Shown here: in pieces, positions 35,131-48,590 of the stretch
Layout of the letters: every line of letters begins with the position of its first letter
How positions within the stretch are numbered: the stretch's first letter is position 1
DNA from: Axinella damicornis
Taxonomy: Eukaryota > Porifera > Demospongiae > Axinellida > Axinellidae
Length of the DNA stretch: 64,000 nt
Assembly (NCBI GenBank): GCA_963931865.1
Contig: OZ007515.1
Location: 12,600,633-12,664,632, forward strand
Direction: 5' to 3'
Made by a program: the position numbers and the translations under genes
The notes under the pieces: model-generated
What the model was told of the DNA's origin: nothing
The model's database searches: none
What the model saw: only the letters and a program-made list of their open reading frames with translations

Positions 35131-37477
35131 TCAGTGCTCAAGGATTATCGGCTTGAGAGCGTCTTCCATGTTGACCTTGATGAAGGGCAACAGGTTCTGG
35201 TTGAACCAGGTATCAGTGAACTGGAGGTGGTCAAACGGTGCTCCCAGGAAGTGGATCCGACCTGTGCTGTTCAGGGACTGCAGACCAAGGAGGTCCTAGG
35301 AGGGAGGGAGGGAGGAGGTATTGGAAATTGCATAACTATTGAGTTGATGAACCAGGCTTTGCAGCACGGTAGAGCGACATAGGGGGCAAAGCTGACAGGA
35401 TAGCAGGAGAGAGGAGTTAGAGTGTGTGGCTGCAATGACATTGCAAGTCGCCACTGAGGACTACGATTACCCTCACTCTGCTTTGTTCAAACAGAGTGAG
35501 TGAGCACTGCGGCAACAACTGGCCATCGAGGATTCTGACGATCACGATTGTGTACTGCCAGGGTGGAACTATTCAATCTGCAAGTCGACATAGATTGCAG
35601 TTACAAGAAATGTTTTGTACTGCAAGTTGACAAAGCTGCTTGGAAGTCCCTAGGAGTGAAACCAGCATGGTCTGCATGGTCTCTGGTCATCAGCAGTGCA
35701 ATCTGCGACATCACGTGTGCACAGCAACAGTGTACCTCTACGTTGCCACGTAAACTGACCTGCTTCCAGATCTTGCTGTCAAAGAGAGAGTACGTATCAA
35801 CATCTTGACCCTCCTTGTAGAACCCAAACCACTGTGACGTGTGCAGGTGTGTGTGTGTGTGGGGGGATGTGAGTGATGTCAAGCCAACGTCAAAGCTGAA
35901 CCTAGTAATATATTCACCTCACTCTCACGAGGCTGCACCATAGTGTCTTCAAGGAACTTCACCAAGACCAGGTTTGAAAGAGCAGTGAGACGGGCTTTGT
36001 AGTCTGCATTGACGGTCTGCAGGGAGGGTGGGAGGGAGGGCGGGAGGGAGAGGGAGAAACCTAACAATGACAAGCAGGAGCGCATGAGTTGTCAACTAAA
36101 ACTACAAAGCTGCATGTGCACCCACATTCTCCTGATTAATGTCCGGTAAGAAGACACACTTCTGCCTGTACTCCGCCTCGTTCAGAGGGTCCTGCCAGTA
36201 CTCTGCCTGCACCAGGCTGTGTGTGAGGTGAGAGGTGTAGGAGTGTGTTAATACCTTGCGTGTTCTCACTCACACGCTCATACACATAGCTCCATTCCCA
36301 GGCCTCCACGCCCAGCATTTGTCGCTTGCAGTATGAAAGCTGGGCATGGAGGCCTGGGAATGAGGCAACATACACACAGTCACACACACTCACTGATCCT
36401 GGATAAAGTCGACGTAGGCTCCAATATCCAGCAGTTTCCTCACAGTCTCACAGATGGTGGAGTTATCACCAGGACAACGGGGGAAGCCAAATACCCCCTG
36501 GTGCTGCCCCCCTACTGAGATGAGGTTGAACATCTTCACCTTCGGGCAACGCTGAACCAGTGCACGCCTGAGGGAGGGAATGAAGTGAATCATGTCACAT
36601 GCTTCAAAGAGGTCCCATTTGCCCCCCCCCCCCCCCCCCCCCCCCCCTCGACTCACAAGAACTGTCCGCCCTGGGAGAATCCCATGGCGTTGAATCCATT
36701 CTGCAGTTTTGGATCCACTGAGAGGTTTGCACACACCTCAGTGATCTGGTCATTGGCATTCTTGAAAAATCCATTGAGTGTGTCCTCGATGAAATCGTCT
36801 CCAATTTGGATGGAATTCACGTAGATGCCTGGGACAGCCTTCTCTATCATGTCCTTAATACGCCCCAAGCTGAGGGGATTGCAACAGCTGTCCCCTGTGA
36901 GGGTGTGTGTGAGTGTACGTGGTGTGTACACGTGAACTGCATTGTGTGCTTGCATGTAGTCTCAGTACTCCCATACCCAAAGGGGTACACTCCCCCTATG
37001 GGTAGGGAGTCCGGTACCGAGACTAGCACGCATGCAGAGGGTGTGTGGCATGAATGAGTTTTGACACGGCAGTTCTAAGCCAAGTTCAGTCAGCATGTTG
37101 ACCACACTATTGTGAAGTGCAGCAAGTGCTTTGCTACTTGCTCACGCGCGCACTGTATTCCATAACAAATTGGAGTATTGCTATTCTGAGATGGGGGGTG
37201 GGGGGGGTACACTAATTAAAGAAGCACTAAGCCCCACCAACTAATTAATATGCCAAGAGCCCAAGCTAAACATACTTCACAAAAACCACCACCACAAAGT
37301 GTCAGCTATAATAATATTATGGTCAGAGTAAATAACCAGACCTGTTACATACTGTTACTGGGCAGTTTACATCGACTGTCGTGAAGAACACTCACCCATG
37401 CCGTGCCACATCACCAGGGGGACGGGGCCTGCAGCCTGCGAGGCGACAAAACACGCGAGGAGAAGAGCAACCAACAT
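35131..37477 (-). CDS. PPT1: Palmitoyl-protein thioesterase 1, copy B, 306 aa
   Basis: Seven exons: 37477-37396, 36894-36657, 36567-36394, 36216-36126, 36016-35918, 35831-35760 and 35295-35131. Each has exactly the length of its counterpart in copy A. The signal peptide and all catalytic regions are kept ([24 protein letters not shown]). Differences are few, such as [13 protein letters not shown] for [13 protein letters not shown]. Introns are much shorter than in copy A. Its start codon is 197 bp from the divergent TDH gene. Intron 2 holds a C run of about 26 bp next to the exon 2 donor. Confidence 0.95.
36288..36366. repeat. Hairpin element, CTAGCCTCGTTCCCAG family
   Basis: The arms AGCTCCATTCCCAGGCCTCC and GGAGGCCTGGGAATGAGGC are inverted around a core containing TTGTCGCTTGCAGTA, shared with the copy at 17966. 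It lies in intron 3 of PPT1 copy B and is absent from the same intron of copy A. Confidence 0.8.
36957..37026. repeat. Hairpin element, TAGTCTCGGTAC variant
   Basis: TAGTCTCAGTACTCCCATAC is inverted at the other end as GGGTAGGGAGTCCGGTACCGAGACTA in shorter form. A related short hairpin is at 40246-40289 (TAGTCTCGGTACCAGACTCC ... GGTTCCGAGACTA). Confidence 0.7.
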
Positions 37478-37674
37478 CGTTCAGGTAGTACTACAAGTCG
37501 CAAGTCAACTAGCCACGCGGTCATGTGACCCACACAATTATCGTGATGTCTTTCAAGGAGGGCGTGGCGTGGGCGTGTGGAAGGCTTGCGTGCGCGTGCA
37601 CAGGTTACACAATGAATCTATGTCTAGTCTATTAGTGTCTGGAAACGGCCCATTATTCTCAATCCAACTTCAAG
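37478..37674. promoter_or_regulatory. Probable bidirectional promoter, PPT1 copy B / TDH
   Basis: 197 bp lie between divergent start codons and contain both leaders. Inferred from spacing; CAAGATGG precedes the TDH start. Confidence 0.4.
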
Positions 37675-41003
<3,329 letters not shown>

Positions 41004-41497
41004 AGCTTAGCAATGGTAGTATATTTTTGTGGTATTCATAGTGTAGAGACAGTGGAATGGTATCTATTGTTTTCTTGTAGTCACAGCCACTAGGCTATAT
41101 AGCATCTGATCACTTATTTATCTCAAGTTGCTTTACCAGAACCATGCAGTTCTTATCTTTGGTAAAAGTTAAGAAATTGGCAGACGTTTGTGGCGGATCA
41201 ATGACACACAATCACAGGTAGACCAAGTAATTGCTGTAAGGTGGATACAGTGCCTGTATAATTATATAGAATATTTGGTGCTCCGGAGCTATATAGCACA
41301 CGTCTCCACCTGGAATTTATGATGTCACACTCAATCCCGGGCCTCAAACAAAGCTATGAAGATCACCATTATAAGGTAAAAATTAATGGCCAACAGGTGC
41401 TGCACATTACTGGAACGGAAGGATATAAAATAAATGTTTTGAAGTGAAAATGGGCAAGAAAAGTAGATACAATGAAAGCAGAACTAGTGTAACTGTG

Positions 41498-41657
41498 TTA
41501 TACTCCCTTCCTCCTCCTCTTGGCCGGGGGAGGTGGGGAGGGAGGACCCTTCCGCTTCCTGTTGGCCAGGGGAGGGGGGGAGGGAGGACCCTTCCTCTTC
41601 CTCTTGCGGCCATTGCTGACATCCTCCCCAGCAGCAGCTGGTAGAGCCATGAGGTGG
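41498..41657 (-). CDS. Possible alternative last exon of the MDC1-like gene, basic tail
   Basis: After an acceptor GTGTCCAG (41658), the open frame reads HLMALPAAAGEDVSNG and then RKRKRKGPPSPPP twice, ending AKRRRKGV. It is strongly basic, like a nuclear localisation signal. Entry phase 2 matches a weak donor (GGCAG|GTCTGT) in the last MDC1-like exon at 42097. If joined, the protein would be 1105 residues instead of 1062. It could also be the last exon of an unrelated minus-strand gene. Confidence 0.35.
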
Positions 41658-42065
41658 CTGGACACAGGTCAAGGGTAGCCGGGTTCATGTTGGCACTGTC
41701 TAGACTCTAGACATGCAGGTAGACAGCAAGGTCTTTTCAGTGGATTGCTGTAGTGCAGCAGAGGGACCTTTTGTGATTTCTTTATGGTAATTATGAGGAG
41801 CAACTGCACTCTTGGCAGCAGCCGTTGCAACCGGTTGTGCAAGCTAAGTATTGCAACTCATTCCAATTAACACACATATCATGTGAGGACCAAGTTCAGT
41901 TGATCGAATCGGCAATGGCGGTCAAAGGGAAGACAAAAATTGTTACAGCGCTCACGCCTTCGCCAGCACGGTGAGTTTCGGCACGTAAGGATCGGTGAAT
42001 GATCAGAATCTCCGTGCGCCATTCCTAAGAGCTGTACTGCCAACGGAAGTCAGACATAATATACT

Positions 42066-45000
42066 TCAGCCCCAAAAGTAAACAAAATCTACAGACCTGC
42101 CAGCAGTACATCTACAAACCCCAGTAATCTCTAGTAATCTCTTGTGACCATGCCATGGTGTCACCAGATAGCAGTGAGGATACGAATGTGGGTCGAGCTC
42201 CTGCCGTAACACTCCTCCAAGAATAAACTCTGTGGAGTGTACTGGCACCCCCGCCTCCATGGCCGTTCTGCACGTGCTCAGATCCTCCTCACAGGTGACA
42301 ATCACCACCCCCAGGCCCCCCGGGGTGATGGGCATTGTTGACATGACCTCTCCCCCTGAGCACTTAATGATGTCTGCCATCTGGTCCCTCTCCGGTTTGA
42401 TGCTGGAGGTCAGGAAGATCTTGTAGCCTGACAGCACTTTGGCTGCTTTGGCACTACTGTGAGACCTGACAGAGAAGAGCAGGATACTGCAGTATACTTG
42501 GCTTGTATACTATTGACCACGAATCAGAATACTTGGCCATAAAGCAACATGAAGCAGTATACTTAGCCTCCATACTCTTGTACACGAAGCAACATACACT
42601 TTACACGCATACTCTTATTGGAGAAGCAGACTTGTATAAAATTATTACCGTATTTCCGCGAATAGACGCCGCCCTCGAATAGTCGCCGAACCGAACTGAA
42701 CGACGAAATAAATAAACGCCGCGGCGTCTATTCGCGGAAATACGGTATTCACTGATGAGGGCCACTGTGGCCGAAACGTCTGTTTCAAACTTCTTGAAAT
42801 ATTTATTCGGTTGGTGCGGGAGCTAATACGCTGGGCATAGAAGCAGTATATTTGGGCCTGCATAGTACCACCTGCTCAGTGAGAACCTGTGCTGTCTCTC
42901 AACGCTCCTGCCTCCCCCCCCCCCCCCCCCCCCCCCCCCTCCCTTGCCTCTCACCTGCTCAGTGAGAACTTGTGCTGTCTCTCAGCGCTTCTGTCCTTGA
43001 CGAGGAATGGCTCTGCCGGGAGGAACTTCCTCTGAGCCCCACAGCGATCCAGCCAGCTGTCGCTCACTATCAGACAGCCACGAGATAGACAGCAGAGGAA
43101 CTTCACTGTTCGACGAACCTGCATTGAGAGGAGAAATGAAAAGCTTGTTGCTCAGAGTGATAAAACAGGTTAGTTGCAGTGAAATCAAAACTAAAATTAA
43201 TATTACTACGGTGTTAATAATAATGAGGCAAAAGCTTCAAGTCATAACTAATGAGTTTTTAAGACACCTGGTGTAAGCCAGTTAGACAGGTTTTCCTCAC
43301 TTTTGACAGCTTCAGCAGGAAACAGGCCAACTGCTACAGGCCAACTGCTACAGGCCAACTGCTACAGGCCAACTGCTACAGGCCAACTGCTACAGGCCAA
43401 CTGCTACAGGCCAACTGCTACAGGCCAACTGCTACAGGCCAACTGCTACAGGCCAACTGCTACAGGCCAACTGCTACAGGCCAACTGCTACAGGCCAACT
43501 GCTACAGGCCAACTGCTACAGGCCAACTGCTACAGGCCAACTGCTACAGGCCAACTGCTACAGGCCAATTGCTACAGCAGTCATAACCTATACGAAAACA
43601 AAGCTAGTCCTAAAGCTAGCTGCGTGGGGAGACCTTATCCGTGACGAGATGTGTGCAGTTGTAGACAGAGTCCACGAGCTCTCCCCCTAGCTCTCTCACG
43701 GTCCTCTCTCCCTCCTTGTCAATGACACCGGTGAACATCACACGGGGCTTCTCCGAGGGTGAGGAACGGGCGGGTGAAGGAGTCTTGTGACGCAGGGTGG
43801 CAGATGCTGAGGGGAACGGTTCAGAATATGTTGCCATTCCAAGCAGAAGACTGCTAAGGCAATTCCACATCAACAAATCACAGGCAGTTCCGACCTCCAG
43901 AACAAGGCTATCGCAGGTTATCAGGAGCAAGCAATGAAACACACATTAACTATGCTAACTTTAACACAGCTTGTTACACGGTTGTACATACACGCTACCT
44001 TCTGATTTAAGAGCTGGTTTGGCAGATTTCCCTTTCCTTGGGGTGCTGGGTGTCTTGCCTCTCCCCCTCCCCCCTCGACTTCCAGACCTACCCCTGGAGC
44101 TACGCACATTTGAAACAATAGGGTCGTCCACCTGTGCTGGCGTGCTTGTCGAGGAGGAGTGGCATTCATCACTCTTTGAGGCAACAGGGCTCACCCTCGC
44201 TGGTGTGCTTGTTGAGGAGGCAGCAGGAGAGTGACCTTCATCATTCTTTGAGGTAACAGGGTCCACCCTCGCTGGCGTGCTTGTTGAGGAGGCAGCAGAG
44301 GAGTGACCCCGTGTCATGTGAAGGGCAATATCCGGGGATTCCTCTGACAGTGGGTCTACAAGGGAGGAGTCTGCAGGGGGCCTAGCTCCACTGGTGGAAG
44401 GTTCAGTGGTGGAGTCTGTCGTATCCCCATCCCTCACTGCTGGGGTGTGTTCACTCCAAACTGTTGCTTCACTCTCAGACACCACTTTGCTAGGAACTTG
44501 TGATCTCGTATTCCTTCTCCTCCCAACTCTCTGTTTGCCTTTGTGATCCTCAGCGTCGCCCTTGGTTACCCCAACTGTTGCCGCACTGGACGTTGGTTCA
44601 ACTTCCATCATAGCCTTTGGCTTCACCCCTCCACCTCTCCTTCCTTTACCTCTCTGCTTCTCACCACCTGCTTTTGAATCCTTCCTTCCGGAGCTAGCGC
44701 TGCTTCCCCTCCCCCTCATCCCTCCTCCTCTCCCTCGCTGTCTTGATAAAAGTGTTTTCTGCTTGCTGTGCTTTCCTGCATCCACGAGGGCAGGGATACT
44801 GTCGCTCAAGTCCGACTCGCTCGATTCCCCCTCTCCTTCCCCCCACAAGCGATCCCCTCCACTCGCAGAAGGGCATCTCTCGTCCTCACGCTTGCCAGAC
44901 TTCACCTCAGGGTGACTCCTCCCCACTCTTCGACTAATGGCCGGAGTGCCCTCTTCCTTGTGTGCAGGCCCTTTCTCTTTTTGCTCTTCTTCAGAAGATT

Positions 45001-48000
45001 CGAGGAGGTAGGGTACGGTTGGTTCAACCTGAGCAGCTGCTCTGGTTCGTCTTGCTCCAGTAGGGGCCTCTGATGTCACTGCATCCACGGTAGGCATCTC
45101 CACTGTCGTAGCACTGGTGCCAGGACCCCTGGGAGACTGGATGTGGGCCACACTCCTTGGTTCCTCCACCGTTGTATCTTCCCCGGAGCCTTCAGTGAGG
45201 TAAGGAACTGTTGGGGAGGGACCACCGGCCGTGCTCATCTCTGCTACAGCACTGTCCTCAGCATTCTCCTCCAGGTGATATGCAACTGTTGGCTCCACCT
45301 CCATCATGTCCTCCTCACCCTCGGCACTAGGCTCTCCTTCCATTTTGATGCTGTGCAGTGTACCTTTTCGTTCCTCCTCCTCCTCCTCCCTTTCCTTGAT
45401 GGTCTCCCCATCATGTGCGTCAGCTGTGCCCTCTGATGCATACGGCTGTGTCGCCTCTTCGTCATCTGCAGTGCTATACATAACTGTCTGCTCAAAACAT
45501 ACCCTCTTTTTAGGGGATGCACTCCCACTCTTCTCTGTGGCAGTTGCAGCAGTCACACCACCATCGACACCCTCCTCCTCTTTCTCATCTGCAGGGTTGA
45601 ACCGGGTGGCTTCATGAGCCTTGCTCCCTAGCAAGGTGGGGGAGGCGGGGCTGTCGTCGGAGTGGGATAGCGCTGAAGGAGGAAAGGATGAGACAGACAA
45701 CATTGTTGATCGTGGGAGGGCACAATGAACCACACACAGTTAGTTACAAAACTAAACTTTTTCTTCATCACTGTGTTCAACACACACACACACACACACA
45801 CACACACTACCTTCCATGTCATAGGCCACTGTGGGTTCACACTCCATCCTTGATTCACTCTCCCCCTCCACTGGGAAGAAGTAGGCTTGTGTTGGTTCAA
45901 AGTCATCGCCAAACGCACCCTCCTCTTCCTCCTCCCTCTCCCCCTCCTCCCCAGCTGTTGTGCTGCCATCACTGTCTTGAACTGCTGTTGGTTTTTCTTG
46001 TTTGGGGGGAACGGGTGTGTGCGTGTGTACGTATGAGTGGTGTGTGTGTTCACATACGTATGGTGTGTGCATGCTTACACTGTAAGTGTGCATGCGTACA
46101 TTCTACAACGGACATCTCTTCCAAAATATGCTGCTGCACAAGTTTGCCCCACATGTTGGTACCTTCTCCTCTGCCAGCTCCTCTGCCGTCTCTGGCTTCA
46201 TCTCCCGAAGCACTGGAGTCACTCTCCAGCCTCCCCCCTCTCCTTCTCCCTCGCTTCAGTGCAACTCCCTCACTGTCCTCAACAGAACTGGCACCAGGAC
46301 ACTCGGTCTCACCTCCTCCTCCTCCTCCTCCTCCCTCGCCACCCACGTCATAAGCCTGGGTCTGTTCCGAGTCTGCACTGGCAACAGCTGGTTCCCCGAT
46401 GAGGTACTCACACCTCACATCCGCTAGGACCAGTTCACAGCCGTGAGTGAGCTCGTAGTAGGCGTGGGGACGAAGCTCAAGCTGCAGGGGGTAAAGTTGA
46501 TGCACTGTAATAGTATACTGTAGTATACTGGCATGTACAAATATTGGGAGTTCAGGGTGAAACTTTAGTATGCTATCATTATATATTGTGTATACAGGGA
46601 AATTATTAAGAACTGTTGAGGTATGTATGTTCAAGTACCGCCAGCACAAGTAGCAGTGATGATGAGCATATTGCTGGATGGTAGCCCCGGTTACGAGGCT
46701 AGGCAACGGTCATGCATGGTGAGAGTGACAAGGTTCGTAACCCCACATGATAATTATGGTCTCCAACCGAGGTATAATTTTGTGCCACATTTTGGAAAAC
46801 ATTGAGGCACATTTTGACTTAACAATTTGGAGTTGAACCAAATTGGCAGAAACAGCATCCCTGTCTATAGGGTGACTGATGTGCCATTTTCTGGACTAAA
46901 ATGAACCAAAATCGATGTTGGGAATAGACTTGGAAGAGACCACTGCACTAGGTATGTGAATGAGATATGAAGCTGAGGATTGTGCCATTGTGATCAGCAT
47001 AAAAAGAGTGTTCAAATAATGTCCTTATAATGATTTTTAATTTCGGTCACATTTTAGCCAAAAATCGCACTCAACCAAAGGCTATAATCCATGGTTTTTC
47101 ATGATTTTGGGTCAAAATTCAACCAACAGCAAAATGGACATCATTGGAATGCTCTATTCATGCTGATCACAATGGTGCAAATCCCAGCTTCATATCTCCT
47201 TCCTAGCCCAAGATACCTAGCATAGTGTAAATCAAGAGATGCATGCATAGCCCAGGCCTTCGGCAATGACAATTTCTGATCGCGGGTACTGTAAGTCTGC
47301 AGGTGTAGAAGTCTGTGCATGCCCCCAGGACGCCTTCCACAGCAAGCGGCAGTGTAGTACAAGCAGCAAACAGAACTTTGAAGACAAGATTTTATCTTTG
47401 CTGGCTTCACTGCTTATCCTTGGTGTGCTGATGCATGCCGTACTTGGTAGAAAATGGTATCCAAAAATGTGCCAGTTTTGGCATGTGAACACAACCCCAC
47501 TGAGAAATTGCAAGACCTCAGTCTGCAGCTGCTTACGTTGCTGCGGTATGTCTTGTTCCTGCTCCTGAGGTCCTGGATGAAGTGTGTCCCTCTGTCCACG
47601 AGCAGCATCGCATGAGTACGAGAGAGAGATTTGGCAGCAATGCACACATCACACTCAGCACCACGACCCACCGTCGTTTCACCTGTGAGGGTACCCAGTT
47701 GAACGGACATATCTTACTAAGTTCACTAAACTTCTCTTCCATATATGGGAGTACTCGGCTAGGACTCTCCCTTAGCATGTCAGTATACTCTTGCATACTA
47801 TACCTATTGGAATGCAGGACACTCACTGAGAATGCCAGTATACTATAATTAGTGGACTTCAGGAGACTCCCTGAGCATGTCAGTATACTCTTGCATACTA
47901 TAACTAGTGGAATGCAGCACACTGTGGGGCGACCTGAACGAGATGTATACGGTCATTGCAAACACACAATGAACAAAGTACGGATCTCAGACATCGTGTA

Positions 48001-48313
48001 GTACATCTAAATATACACAAACACAGTCAACAGGCTGGAGCAGACACACGCTGTTATGCTGCACACTGATCCAGCACACCACTCATACTGCTATGGACAC
48101 ACCTTCTGGTTGCCCATTTATGGAAATGTGACGGTGATCAAAATGTTATACAAGCCATTTTCTCAGTCACAACGCACCCTCTGTGACGGGATAGCTCTTC
48201 TCTTCAATAGCTTTCTGCGCAAACACCTTCAGGTACCCCACAGGGAGGGCTCCAATTGGGGAACTATCGTCTTCCTCCACCGGCAGGTCGACCATCTGCG
48301 TGGCTTCTTCCAT
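42066..48313 (-). CDS. MDC1: MDC1-like DNA-damage mediator: FHA plus tandem BRCT, 1062 aa
   Basis: Exons: 48313-48178, 47682-47537, 46481-46163, 45996-45811, 45672-43999, 43806-43634, 43118-42955 and 42456-42066, giving 1063 codons in phase. The FHA domain (about 25-125) has TVGRGAECDV, SRTHAML and RSRNKTY. A long acidic, Ser/Pro/basic disordered middle (125-830) carries repeated motifs EQTQAYDV, EPTQAYFF, EPTVAYDM, ATQPYA, EPTVAYHL, SPTVPYL and EPTVPYL. BRCT1 (about 838-930) has PRVMFTGVID, LGGELV, HLVTDK, TVKFLCCL and SDSWLDRC; BRCT2 (about 940-1035) follows. In vertebrates MDC1 reads phosphorylated H2AX with its BRCTs and recruits RNF8 through phosphorylated TQXF. Orthology is inferred from domain order and the TVKFLC signature. 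Confidence 0.85.
42646..42747. mobile_element. 102-bp palindromic MITE (TACCGTATTTCCGCG ends)
   Basis: TACCGTATTTCCGCGAATAG is exactly inverted at the right end (CTATTCGCGGAAATACGGTA), continuing through GACGCCG / CGGCGTC. Flanking TA dinucleotides would fit a TA target duplication. It lies in the last intron of the MDC1-like gene. Confidence 0.85.
43320..43577. repeat. 14-bp tandem repeat, about 18 copies
   Basis: Almost perfect copies of GGCCAACTGCTACA in intron 6 of the MDC1-like gene (between the two BRCT1 exons). The near-identity suggests recent expansion. Confidence 0.95.
46948..47220. mobile_element. 273-bp foldback element in MDC1-like intron 2
   Basis: CTAGGTATGTGAATGAGATA at the left is matched by inverse sequence ending ATACCTAG. 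Arms of about 75 bp pair imperfectly through GATATGAAGCTG and CATTGTGATCAGCAT. No coding capacity. Confidence 0.75.
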
Positions 48314-48590
48314 TTCAGAATTGTAAATTCCTCACTGAGCTGACAAACTAGCAGCTATACATGGAGTTGCTATAATTTTATTTGCTGAACGTGCTCCGCT
48401 GCGTAACAAGTTCAAGCTCGTTGTTAGCCGCCTTAAATCTCTGAGCATGCGCAGTAAAATATAATATTATAATCTGCAGCAAACTGAAAAGGGTTAAGTA
48501 TTCGGGGCTTGAAATATTATGAACAACACTGAAAATGGAAGTTTGAAGTTGTGAAGTGCAAATGATAAACCAATCTTCAATCACTATGCG

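Noticed and set aside
41914..41970. Plus-strand start MAVKGKTKIVTALTPSPAR before a good GTGAGT donor
   Set aside because: No partner exon could be found downstream, and the region beyond is occupied by the MDC1-like gene on the other strand; kept only as a note.
43303..43644. Frame encoding repeated ATGQLLQANCYRP
   Set aside because: It is translation of the 14-bp intronic repeat; 14 is not divisible by three, and the frame persists only because the unit is stop-free in all phases.
47266..47568. 100-codon plus frame ending in a cysteine-rich tail
   Set aside because: It overlaps the FHA exon of the MDC1-like gene on the opposite strand and shows no recognisable domain.
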